Positions 1 to 6,251 are shown, numbered from the stretch's first letter. The stretch: 7,570 nucleotides of DNA from Pseudomonadota bacterium (GCA_023423235.1 JAFAFY010000072.1:1-7570); one strand, 5' to 3'. Notes: generated by a model from the letters alone, not told the origin. A program made the numbers and translations.

Positions 1-204
1 CCTGAGCGGCCGCACGGTCGCCGATCGGCGACGGGCCCGCGGCATGCTGCATCGATGACGCGTTCGGCGTTTGGCCGGGCGCGTTTTCGTTTGTGGGATG
101 ACGATTCTCGTGCGGGAGGTGACGCGGGATGATCAGGCGCGCCGGCCCCACATGACCCTGCAACGGGCAGCACGCGACTGCGGGCTACTTGCCGGCGTAT
201 TCGC

Positions 205-231
205 GCGCTGGCGGGCTCTGCCCGCGAGCGC
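205..231. repeat. REP-like hairpin element
   Basis: Bases 205-209 (GCGCT) pair with 227-231 (AGCGC), and 211-216 (GCGGGC) pair with 220-225 (GCCCGC), leaving a three-base TCT loop and one G/G mismatch (210/226). This gives an 11-pair stem interrupted once. It is not followed by a T tract on either strand and lies far from any stop codon, so an extragenic palindromic repeat is more likely than a terminator. Repeat status needs genome-wide copies, which I cannot see. Confidence 0.45.
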
Positions 232-270
232 TGGTTGAAGCGTGGGCGCGGGAGCCGAAAAGCAGCACCG

Positions 271-310
271 CCCTCACCCCAACCTCTCGCTCGCAGGCGG
301 GAGAGGGCGC
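271..310. repeat. Intergenic palindromic repeat (CCCTCACCCCAACC type)
   Basis: The stretch begins CCCTCACCCCAACC and ends GGCGGGAGAGGG. Its arms CCTCTC (283-288) and GAGAGG (301-306) are perfectly complementary around a 12-base centre that can pair further in part. From memory, this layout matches a dispersed intergenic palindrome common in xanthomonads and other proteobacteria, which often appears in spurious translations as an 'HPNLSLAGGRG'-like string. Here it sits about 150 bases beyond the rluB terminator, as expected of an extragenic repeat. Confidence 0.55.
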
Positions 311-456
311 GAAAAACCGCGCATCCGTCAACCGCAGAGCATTTCCGCCAGCGGGAGACGGTGCGCATTGATGCCGCTGTGCGTATCGCATGCACATCCG
401 GTGCATCGCCACAACGAGCGCCTGAACCGCCTGGCATCGCGGGACTGCGGATACGA

Positions 457-478
457 CACGGGGCCCGAAGGCCCCGTG
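457..478 (-). terminator. Probable terminator hairpin of the scpA-scpB-rluB operon
   Basis: A perfect 9-base stem (CACGGGGCC, 457-465, with GGCCCCGTG, 470-478) encloses four bases. Read on the minus strand the loop is UUCG closed by C-G, the exceptionally stable cUUCGg tetraloop. It lies 24 bases past the rluB stop codon. The downstream tract (TCGTATCC on the minus strand) is poor in T, so this could be a weak intrinsic terminator or a hairpin that stabilises the mRNA 3' end. Confidence 0.65.
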
Positions 479-502
479 CGTTGGATCGGATTGCGTCGGC
501 GG

Positions 503-2080
503 TCAGCGACCACCGCCTCGCGGGCCGCGGTTGCCACCGCCCGGCGGGCGACCGCCAGGGCTACGGTTGCCGCCACCCGGTCCACGGCCGCCTGGCCCCT
601 TGGGACCACGGTTGCCGCCCGGCCGCGGGCCGCGCGGGCCGGCATTGGGATTGAAGCTGCCCGGATTGGCGTGGTCGGACGGGAACGACGGTGCGCTGTC
701 GGGATGTCCGTAGGGTGCGCGCGGGCGGCCGCTGCCGGTGCCGGCACCACTGCCACCGCCACCCTGGCGTGGCCAGGCGCCGGGGCCGGCGCTGCGTGCG
801 CCCTGTCCCTGACCGCCGCCGGGGCCGCGCTTCTTGGCGCCACTGCCGCCGTAGGGCTTCTTCGGGCCGCGGCCGTCGGCATTGCGGTGACCGCTGGGGC
901 CGGTCTCCACGCCGTCGGGCACGTACCAGGTACGGAACGCGGCGGGGTTGCCTTCCGGCAGTGCGCGTGCGCTCTTGTCCTTGCGCTGCTTGAAGGGCTT
1001 CTGCGACTGCTTGGCCGCGGCGTCGCCGCTGACCGTCAGGCCGCCGCTCTTGCCGCCACGCGCGCCGCGGCCACGGCCGCGGTCCTCGCGTACATGGTCG
1101 AAGCGGCGCAGTTCGCGGCCTTCGTCGGCGGTGTTGTGGCCGTTGACGTAGGCTTTGCCCGAGCCCAGGTGCACGGTCGACTTGGCGGCCTTGCGCTGGC
1201 CGATGACCGGCTGCAGGGTCAGCGCCGGCGGCGGACCTTCCTCGAGCTTGAGTTCCTTGCGCAGCGCCTCGACCTGGGCGTCGGGCAGCTCCTGCGACTG
1301 GCCGCGCAGCAGCGGCTGCGGCAGCACCACGTTGCCGTAGCGCACGCGCTTGAGGCGGCTGACCTGGCAGCCCTGGGATTCCCACAGGCGGCGCACCTCG
1401 CGGTTGCGGCCTTCCTTGAGCAGCACCTGGAACCAGTCGTGGGAATCGGTGCCGCCGATGCGCTTGATCTCGTCGAATTTCGCCGGGCCGTCCTCGAGCG
1501 CGACGCCGCGCTGCAGGCGGTCGACGATCTTGTCCGACACCGTGTCCTCGCCCTCGGGCGCGCGCACGCGGCAGACGTATTCGCGCTCGACCTCGTAGGA
1601 GGGGTGCATCATCGCGTTGGCGAGTTCGCCGTCGGTGGTCAGCAGCAGCAGGCCGGTGGTGTTGATGTCGAGGCGGCCGATGGCGATCCAGCGCGCGCCC
1701 TTGAGCGCGGGCAGGGCATCGAAGATGGTCGGGCGGCCTTCGGGGTCCTCGCGGGTGGTGACCTCGCCCTCGGGCTTGTTGTAGATCAGCACGCGCGCCG
1801 GCTCGGTCAGCGCGCTGGCGACGAAGCTGCGGCCGTCGATGTCGATGCGGTCGCCGCCCTTGATGCTCATGCCGGTCTGCGCGACCTCGCCGTTGACCTT
1901 GACCAGGCCATCGGCGATGCGCTGCTCCAGCGCGCGGCGCGAGCCCAGGCCCGCCTGGGCAAGCACCTTGTGCAGGCGTTCCTCCAGGCGCGGCGCGGCG
2001 TCGGCGGCCGGCGTTTCGGCGCGCTTGAGCGACAGCGGGCTGCGGGCGGGTTTGTCGGGGGTGTTGCGATGTTGCGTCAT
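503..2080 (-). CDS. rluB: 23S rRNA pseudouridine synthase RluB with long Gly/Arg-rich tail
   Basis: This 525-residue protein belongs to the RsuA/RluB/RluE/RluF family. E. coli RluB converts U2605 of 23S rRNA to pseudouridine in the large ribosomal subunit. An S4 RNA-binding domain covers about residues 31-85 (RLEERLHKVLAQAGLGSRR). The catalytic domain follows, with the active-site motif GRLDINTTG at 135-143 and catalytic Asp138, and the family signature EGRNREVRRL near 223-232. The catalytic part ends near residue 282, close to the full length of E. coli RluB (about 290). The remaining 240 or so residues are low complexity: first Lys/Arg-rich, then Gly/Pro/Arg/Asn-rich with repeated PGGGNR-like units, probably a disordered RNA-binding extension. 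The ATG overlaps the scpB stop as ATGA and has a GGAG ribosome site (complement of 2087-2090) six bases upstream, so translational coupling is likely. Function is secure; the role of the tail is inferred. Confidence 0.95.
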   Translation of the reverse strand: MTQHRNTPDKPARSPLSLKRAETPAADAAPRLEERLHKVLAQAGLGSRRALEQRIADGLVKVNGEVAQTGMSIKGGDRIDIDGRSFVASALTEPARVLIYNKPEGEVTTREDPEGRPTIFDALPALKGARWIAIGRLDINTTGLLLLTTDGELANAMMHPSYEVEREYVCRVRAPEGEDTVSDKIVDRLQRGVALEDGPAKFDEIKRIGGTDSHDWFQVLLKEGRNREVRRLWESQGCQVSRLKRVRYGNVVLPQPLLRGQSQELPDAQVEALRKELKLEEGPPPALTLQPVIGQRKAAKSTVHLGSGKAYVNGHNTADEGRELRRFDHVREDRGRGRGARGGKSGGLTVSGDAAAKQSQKPFKQRKDKSARALPEGNPAAFRTWYVPDGVETGPSGHRNADGRGPKKPYGGSGAKKRGPGGGQGQGARSAGPGAWPRQGGGGSGAGTGSGRPRAPYGHPDSAPSFPSDHANPGSFNPNAGPRGPRPGGNRGPKGPGGRGPGGGNRSPGGRPPGGGNRGPRGGGR

Positions 2081-3117
2081 GAATTGCTCCGGTCGCTGTC
2101 GCCGTCCGCGGCGAGGGCGTCTTGTGGTTCGGGGTGTGGGTCGGATGCCGCGTCGCCGTCGTCGGCCGCCGCGGTATCGGGTGGGGTGTCGGTGTCGTCT
2201 CCGGCGCTGCCCGGATGGGCTGCCGTCGCTGGCGCGGAGTCCGGACCGGCGTCCGGCTCCGGGTCTGCATCGAGGGTTTCGACATCGGTTTCGACATCGA
2301 TGGCGTCGCTGTCGATGGATTCGATATCGATGGTTTCGTCGTCCGCCGAGCCGGCATCGGTGGTGTCGATATCGATCTCCAGCGATGCGTCGATCTCGAC
2401 GTCGAGCGCCGTTGCGTCAGCAGCCGTGTCGTCGTTCGCGTCCGCGTCGTCGTTCGCGGCCAGGTCGCGGCTGGCGGCCGCGTCATCGCCATCGGCATCC
2501 GCTTCGGCATCGGCCGCTGCCCCCGCGCCGGCAACGCCGCCGACTGCACGTGGGCCGTCGTCGTTGAGCCGCAGTTGCGGGTCGAGCTCGGCGAAGTCCT
2601 TGAGCTCCGACAGCGGCGGCAGCTCGTCCAGGCGCTTGAGGCCGAAGTAGTCGAGGAAGCCCTTGGTGGTGCCCAGCAGTTCCGGACGGCCGGGCATGTC
2701 GCGGTGGCCGACGACGCGGATCCACTCGCGCTCCTCCAGCGCCTTGATGATGTTGCTGTTGGTCGCCACGCCGCGGACCTGTTCGATCTCGCCGCGGGTG
2801 ATCGGCTGGCGGTAGGCGATCAGCGCCAGCGTCTCCAGGGTTGCGCGGGTGTACTTGGTCTGGCGCTCGGTCCACAGCCGGGCAACCCAGCCATGCACCT
2901 CCTGGCGCACCTGGTAGCGCCAGCCCGAGGCAAGCTCCACCAGTTCGACGCCACGCCCGGCGCTGCCGGCCTGCAGCTCGGCCAGCGCCTGGGCGATGCT
3001 GCCTTCGGACGCGGGCTCGTCGAGGGTGAACAGCGCCTCGAGCTGCGCCTTGGTCAGCGGCTGCGTGGCCGCCAGCAGCGCGGCCTCGACGATGCGGTTG
3101 ATCAGGGACTGGTCCAT
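2077..3117 (-). CDS. scpB: Segregation and condensation protein B (ScpB) with acidic C-terminal tail
   Basis: ScpB dimerises and binds the kleisin ScpA, completing the Smc-ScpAB condensin that organises newly replicated origins for segregation. Residues 1-185 form the tandem winged-helix core. Hallmarks are LETLALIAYRQPITRGEIE at 94-112, followed by RGV, and GRPELLGTTKGFLDYFGL at 143-160. Typical ScpB proteins are roughly 180-200 residues, but this one has 346. Residues from about 188 to the end are an Asp/Ala/Glu-rich tail with no Lys and only three Arg, including a DVETDVET duplication. The gene starts 22 bases after the scpA stop and its stop codon overlaps the rluB start, so the three genes form one operon. 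I see no strong Shine-Dalgarno sequence in front of this ATG, so coupling to scpA translation is plausible. The core identity is secure; the tail function is unknown. Confidence 0.95.
   Translation of the reverse strand: MDQSLINRIVEAALLAATQPLTKAQLEALFTLDEPASEGSIAQALAELQAGSAGRGVELVELASGWRYQVRQEVHGWVARLWTERQTKYTRATLETLALIAYRQPITRGEIEQVRGVATNSNIIKALEEREWIRVVGHRDMPGRPELLGTTKGFLDYFGLKRLDELPPLSELKDFAELDPQLRLNDDGPRAVGGVAGAGAAADAEADADGDDAAASRDLAANDDADANDDTAADATALDVEIDASLEIDIDTTDAGSADDETIDIESIDSDAIDVETDVETLDADPEPDAGPDSAPATAAHPGSAGDDTDTPPDTAAADDGDAASDPHPEPQDALAADGDSDRSNS
2275..2298. repeat. 12-base tandem duplication in the scpB tail
   Basis: The unit GGTTTCGACATC occurs twice in direct succession (2275-2286 and 2287-2298). 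On the minus strand it encodes the DVETDVET segment of the ScpB acidic tail. Related TCGA-containing units continue rightward: TTTCGACATCGATGG at 2289-2303, ATTCGATATCGATGG at 2319-2333, and TCGATATCGAT at 2321-2331 and 2366-2376. All offsets are multiples of three, so length change would preserve the frame. Confidence 0.8.
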
Positions 3118-3139
3118 CTTGGAACTCGGTCGAAAGGGG

Positions 3140-4063
3140 TCAGGACGTCGCGTCGTCGTGGTCGGACGGCACGTCGTCGTCGAACTCGCTGGAGAACTTC
3201 AGCGCAGTGCCGTCGGCCTCCGCGCCAGCCAGCGACTTGATGTAGATCGGCGCCAGCGGCGCCTCCTGCACGATGTCGAGCAGCCGTTCCTTGGTCAGCT
3301 CGAGGATCGACAGGAACGTCACCACCACGCCCAGCCGGCCCTCGCTGGGCTCGAACAGCGACTCGAAGCGGTGGAATGCGCCGCCGGTCAGCCGGGTCAG
3401 CACCTCGCCCATGCGCTGGCGCACGCTCAGCGCGTCGCGGCGGATCGCGTGGCCGGTGAACAGCTCGGCGCGCTTGAGCACGTCGTGCAGCGCCAGCAAC
3501 ATCTCGCGCAGCTCCACCGGCGGCGGCTCGCGGTTGGCGGGCCGGTCGGGCAGCAGCGCCGAGGCCGGACTGGTGTCGCGGTCCTGGCGCGGCAGCGCGT
3601 CGAGGTCCTCGGCCGCCTGCTTGAAGCGTTCGTATTCCTGCAGCCGCCGCACCAGGTCCGCGCGCGGGTCGTGCTCGTCGCTGTCCTCGCTGGGCGGGCG
3701 GGGCAGCAGCATGCGCGATTTGATCTCGGCCAGGATCGCGGCCATCACCAGGTATTCGGCCGCCAGCTCGAAGCGCAGCTCCTGCATCACGCCGATGTAG
3801 TCGACGTACTGCTGGGTGATCTCGGCGACCGGGATGTCGAGGATGTCGAGGTTCTGGCGGCGGATCAGGTACAGCAGCAGGTCGAGCGGGCCTTCGAACG
3901 CCTCGAGGATGACCTCCAGCGCGTCGGGCGGGATGTACAGGTCCTGCGGGATCTGCAGCACCGGCTGGCCGTGCACCACCGCCAGCGGCATTTCCTGCTG
4001 CTGCGGCGAAGCGCCGTGGGCGGTGGCCACGACGGGCGCGGTCTCGGATGCGGGCTGGGTCAT
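3140..4063 (-). CDS. scpA: Segregation and condensation protein A (ScpA kleisin)
   Basis: ScpA is the kleisin that bridges the Smc ATPase heads and binds the ScpB dimer, acting on the nucleoid in chromosome compaction and segregation. With the ATG at 4063 the protein has 307 residues. The N-terminal kleisin signature FEGPLDLLLYLIRRQNLDI lies at 56-74, followed by DIPVAEITQQYVDYI and the helical block ELAAEYLVMAAILAEIKSRMLLP (99-121) that contacts the Smc neck. The C-terminal winged helix is visible at about 244-276 (LGVVVTFLSILELTKERLL). Residues 1-48 are a non-conserved leader and the last 20 are acidic. A GTG at 4090 would add nine residues, but a GGAGGGG ribosome site (complement of 4075-4081) would then lie inside the gene, so I prefer the ATG 11 bases past it. 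It is the first gene of the scpA-scpB-rluB operon. Confidence 0.95.
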   Translation of the reverse strand: MTQPASETAPVVATAHGASPQQQEMPLAVVHGQPVLQIPQDLYIPPDALEVILEAFEGPLDLLLYLIRRQNLDILDIPVAEITQQYVDYIGVMQELRFELAAEYLVMAAILAEIKSRMLLPRPPSEDSDEHDPRADLVRRLQEYERFKQAAEDLDALPRQDRDTSPASALLPDRPANREPPPVELREMLLALHDVLKRAELFTGHAIRRDALSVRQRMGEVLTRLTGGAFHRFESLFEPSEGRLGVVVTFLSILELTKERLLDIVQEAPLAPIYIKSLAGAEADGTALKFSSEFDDDVPSDHDDATS

Positions 4064-4461
4064 TCGGATCGCGGCCCCTCCGGGCCACACGACAACTGCT
4101 GCTGGATCACGGGTAGGACATCACGGGCAAGACACGGCGGCGGGGCTCGGCGTCCGCGTCGATGCGCGGCGGCGGATCGGTCGCGCGGCATCTGCCGTCG
4201 CGGGCACTGCAGGTATTTCGAGGACGACTGCGGTCTGGCCATGCACGACGCGCACCTGTGGGCGACAGGGGCGGGCGGGAGTGGGCGTTTGACCGTGCCG
4301 GCCGATGGGCGACCGCGGGCGGGCGGCATCTGGATGCCTGCGCTGCGGTGACTGGCCGGTGATCTGGCGCACAGGGTAAGCGCTGCCCCGGTCGCTGTCC
4401 AGCATCGGCGCGATGGCGGCGCCCGCTACACTGCCGGGCCATCCGCTACGGGACCGAAGGC
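4064..4461. other. Divergent intergenic region between scpA and yciI
   Basis: About 400 bases separate the starts of scpA (minus) and yciI (plus). No frame inside shows family motifs; the open frames on both strands are Arg/Pro/Ala-rich translations typical of GC-rich noncoding DNA. Promoters for both genes are expected here. Apart from the scpA ribosome site and a weak -10-like TACACT at 4427-4432, I see no clear operator, hairpin or repeat. Confidence 0.55.
4427..4432 (+). promoter_or_regulatory. Possible -10 element for yciI
   Basis: TACACT, in the context CGCTACACTG, lies 29 bases before the yciI ATG and resembles -10 hexamers common in front of xanthomonad genes. No good -35 hexamer sits 16-18 bases upstream, so this is a weak prediction. 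Confidence 0.3.
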
Positions 4462-4761
4462 ATGTGGTACGCGATCGAAGGCTACGACGGCGAGGATGTA
4501 CTGGCTGCGCGACTCGGCGCCCGAGAAGCGCACCTGGCGCGGCTGCACGCATTGCGCGACGCCGGCCGCCTGCTGCTGGCCGGCCCATGCCCGGCGATCG
4601 ATGCGGAGAATCCGGGCCCGGCGGGGTTCAGCGGCAGCATCGTCATCGCCGAGTTCGAATCGCTGGCGGCGGCACGCGCCTGGGCCGATGCCGATCCATA
4701 TGTCGATGCCGGCGTGTACGTGCGCGTGGACGTGCGTCCGTTCCGGCGCGTGCTGCCGTAA
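4462..4761 (+). CDS. yciI: YciI-family protein
   Basis: This 99-residue protein closely matches my memory of E. coli YciI (98 residues) along its whole length. Shared blocks are the HLARL segment at 24-28, GRLLLAGPCPA at 35-45, the AGF-GS-VIAEFESL stretch at 54-68, AWADADPYVDAGVY at 73-86 and the closing V-PF--V. The YCII fold is a ferredoxin-like alpha-beta barrel that forms dimers; related proteins include chlorohydroxyquinol-type dehydrochlorinases, but the substrate of the YciI branch is not established. His24 and Asp78 are in the conserved positions that may form its putative active site. The ATG follows a modest GGGA at 4450-4453. The gene is transcribed away from scpA, and I see no partner gene that would define its job. 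Family assignment is strong, biochemical role open. Confidence 0.9.
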   Translation: MWYAIEGYDGEDVLAARLGAREAHLARLHALRDAGRLLLAGPCPAIDAENPGPAGFSGSIVIAEFESLAAARAWADADPYVDAGVYVRVDVRPFRRVLP

Positions 4762-5133
4762 CGAACGCGGCCGCGTCAGCGCAGGCGATATCGACCCCGG
4801 CCCTGCGGCTGGAAGTGTCGCGCGGAACCGACTGACGGTCCCCATGGTGTTGCGGGCAGGGCGCGCTAGGCCGGGAAGCGCTGAACACGCCGATCATCAT
4901 TCCCGCGAAGCGACGACGGCTTCCAACGGTGCGGAGAACTGCCGCGCCTGTGTCTTCAAGTCTTTGGAGCAAGGCACCGAATGCCCGCCGTTAGGGTTTG
5001 GGGGCGTTTTCGCCTGGGCGGACACGCCTCTGCCGGAAGTCGCGGGACCGGATGCGAAGCACGACCGGTGCAGACGGTCGACAGAAGCGATGCTGATGCT
5101 GCGTCGCAACATACTCATTTCATTACGTTTTCT
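4762..5133. other. Intergenic region between yciI and the lacI promoter
   Basis: No gene is supported here. Frames on both strands lack family motifs, and a 92-residue minus-strand frame across 4897-5175 overlaps the lacI promoter and has no recognisable domain. Structures seen are a perfect 12-base palindrome just after the yciI stop (4765-4776, ACGCGGCCGCGT) and a GGCG-TTTT-CGCC hairpin at 5003-5014. Neither has a T tract, so neither is a convincing intrinsic terminator. Confidence 0.55.
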
Positions 5134-5162
5134 TTGCGCTGGGGTTTGAAAACGCTTACATT
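5134..5162 (+). promoter_or_regulatory. Sigma70-type promoter of the lacI-family gene
   Basis: TTGCGC (5134-5139) and TACATT (5157-5162) match the -35 and -10 hexamers at three and four of six positions, with the optimal 17-base spacer. Transcription would begin near 5169, giving an untranslated leader of about 20 bases that contains the GGAGGG ribosome site. The operator at 5147-5160 occupies the spacer and enters the -10 element, so a bound repressor would block RNA polymerase. Confidence 0.55.
5147..5160. promoter_or_regulatory. LacI/CcpA-type operator (TGAAAACGCTTACA)
   Basis: The 14 bases match the classical LacI-family/cre consensus TGWAANCGNTNWCA at every defined position. The site is an imperfect palindrome around the central CG at 5153-5154, as expected for a homodimer whose hinge helices insert at that step. 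It lies inside the predicted promoter, 29 bases before the GTG of the LacI-family gene, so autorepression is the simplest reading. Confidence 0.75.
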
Positions 5163-5179
5163 CGCCGCATCGCAACCGC

Positions 5180-5185
5180 GGAGGG
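5180..5185 (+). promoter_or_regulatory. Ribosome binding site deciding the GTG start
   Basis: GGAGGG lies four bases before the GTG at 5190. No ATG precedes the conserved TIKDVA segment in this frame at a reasonable distance, so this site supports GTG as the start codon of the LacI-family gene. Confidence 0.75.
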
Positions 5186-5189
5186 CGGT

Positions 5190-6251
5190 GTGAGCGTCAC
5201 CATCAAAGATGTCGCCCAACTGGCCAAGGTCTCGGTCGCCACCGTGTCGCGGGCGCTCAATGGCCACCAGAACGTCGCCGAGCCGGTCCGTCGCCGGGTG
5301 CTCGATGCCGCGCGCGAGCTGCGCTACAGCCCGCACCATGCCGCGCGCAGCCTCAGCAGCCGCCGCACCCAGACCATCGGCGTGGTGCTGCCCGACCTGC
5401 ATGGCGAATTCTTCTCCGAACTGATGCGCGGCATCGACCAGGTGGCGCGGGTCCGCGGCCAGCACCTGCTGGTGTCCAGCTACCACGGCGACCCCGAGGC
5501 GCAGGGCGCCGCGCTGCGGGCGATGCGCGGCCGCGTTGACGGCCTGCTGCTGATGTCGCCGTACCTGCATGACGAGGGCTTCGTGTCCGGCAATGTCGAT
5601 GCCAGCATGCCGCTGGTGCTGATCAACGCCGCGCGCGGCGCCGGCCATGCGGCGCTGGGCATCGACAACCATGGCGGCGCGCTGGCGATGACCCGGCATC
5701 TGCTGGGTGCCGGCCACCGGCGCATCGCCTTCATCGCCGGCCCCGACAACAACGACGATGCCCGCGAGCGCCTGCGGGGCTACTGCGACGCGCTGGCGGA
5801 ATCCGTGGATGCCGCTGCGCCCTGGGTGTTGCCGGGCAACTTCGACGAGGACTCCGGTCACCGGGCCGGCCAGTCGCTGCTGGCGTCGGGCGCGCTGCCC
5901 GATGCGATCTTCGCCGCCAACGACATGATGGCGATCGGCTGCCTGTACGCGCTTGGGCGCGGCGGCGTGCGGATCCCCGAGGACACCGCGGTCGTGGGCT
6001 TCGATGACGTGCCGCTTGCACGCTACGTTCACCCGGCGCTCACGACGATGCGCGTCGACATCGCTGAACTGGGGGCTCGCGCCATCAAGACCTTGCTCGA
6101 CATCGCCTCGCATCCGGACGACCTCCGGGCGCCGGAGCTGCTGCCGACGGAACTGGTGGTGCGCGACTCCTGCGGCACCCGGCGCGCCGGCGTGTCGCCG
6201 GGCGATGCCGGGTCGGAAGTCCGTCCACGCAAGGCGGCCACGTCCGGCTGA
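5190..6251 (+). CDS. LacI/GalR-family transcriptional regulator
   Basis: This 353-residue protein is a full-length LacI/GalR-family repressor. The helix-turn-helix covers about residues 4-25 (TIKDVAQLAKVSVATVSRA...), with Val16-Ala17 at the positions that set operator specificity. The hinge helix with HAARSL follows, Leu55 being the residue that wedges into the central CG step of the operator. The periplasmic-binding-protein-like sensor begins at TIGVVLPDL (62-70). It shows HRRIAFIAGP (176-185), the ligand-contact region ARERLRGY (191-198), DAIFAANDMMAIG (238-250) and the C-terminal signature VVGFDDVPLARYVHPALTTMR (268-288). The last 23 or so residues are a variable tail. The gene starts with GTG, supported by the GGAGGG site at 5180-5185. 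A matching operator lies in its own promoter, and a TonB-dependent receptor follows on the same strand, so a sugar or sugar derivative is the likely effector. The exact ligand cannot be read from the sequence. Confidence 0.93.
   Translation: MSVTIKDVAQLAKVSVATVSRALNGHQNVAEPVRRRVLDAARELRYSPHHAARSLSSRRTQTIGVVLPDLHGEFFSELMRGIDQVARVRGQHLLVSSYHGDPEAQGAALRAMRGRVDGLLLMSPYLHDEGFVSGNVDASMPLVLINAARGAGHAALGIDNHGGALAMTRHLLGAGHRRIAFIAGPDNNDDARERLRGYCDALAESVDAAAPWVLPGNFDEDSGHRAGQSLLASGALPDAIFAANDMMAIGCLYALGRGGVRIPEDTAVVGFDDVPLARYVHPALTTMRVDIAELGARAIKTLLDIASHPDDLRAPELLPTELVVRDSCGTRRAGVSPGDAGSEVRPRKAATSG

Larger units (their letters stand above)
1..456. other. Intergenic region with no supported gene
   Basis: I find no convincing coding region here. 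Several open frames exist on both strands, but they lack ribosome binding sites and recognisable domains and have the composition expected of high-GC antisense or intergenic DNA. The stretch contains a perfect 16-base palindrome at 17-32, a strong hairpin at 205-231 and a REP-like palindromic element at about 271-310. A short minus-strand frame starting near position 53 and leaving the left edge cannot be judged from 17 codons. Confidence 0.6.

Noticed and set aside
54..134. 26-codon plus-strand frame and a minus-strand frame leaving the left edge
   Set aside because: Neither has a ribosome site or recognisable sequence, and both are too short to judge.
242..2650. An 802-codon open frame on the plus strand
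   Set aside because: It lies antisense to rluB and the scpB tail. Its translation is Ala/Arg/Ser-rich without domains, and the opposite strand encodes clear family proteins. Long antisense frames are common in such GC-rich genes.
4064..4090. Alternative GTG start of scpA at 4090
   Set aside because: The added nine residues are not family-conserved and would place the GGAGGGG ribosome site inside the gene; the ATG at 4063 fits better.
2996..4351. A 451-codon open frame on the plus strand
   Set aside because: It is antisense to scpA and scpB, whose minus-strand proteins carry kleisin and winged-helix motifs. The translation is Gln/Leu/Arg-rich with no recognisable family.
4872..4885. Second operator-like site around AAGCGCT near 4874-4882
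   Set aside because: It keeps the AA-CG-T core but misses four of the defined outer bases of the LacI-family consensus and lies about 275 bases from the promoter.
4895..4908. CATTCCCGCGAAG-like string resembling a dispersed repeat of other proteobacteria
   Set aside because: Only about 13 bases fit and the complementary arm (GCGGGAAT) is missing, so no repeat can be claimed.
5115..6113. A 332-codon open frame on the minus strand
   Set aside because: It is the shadow of the LacI-family gene and covers its promoter and operator; the plus-strand protein has the full LacI signature.
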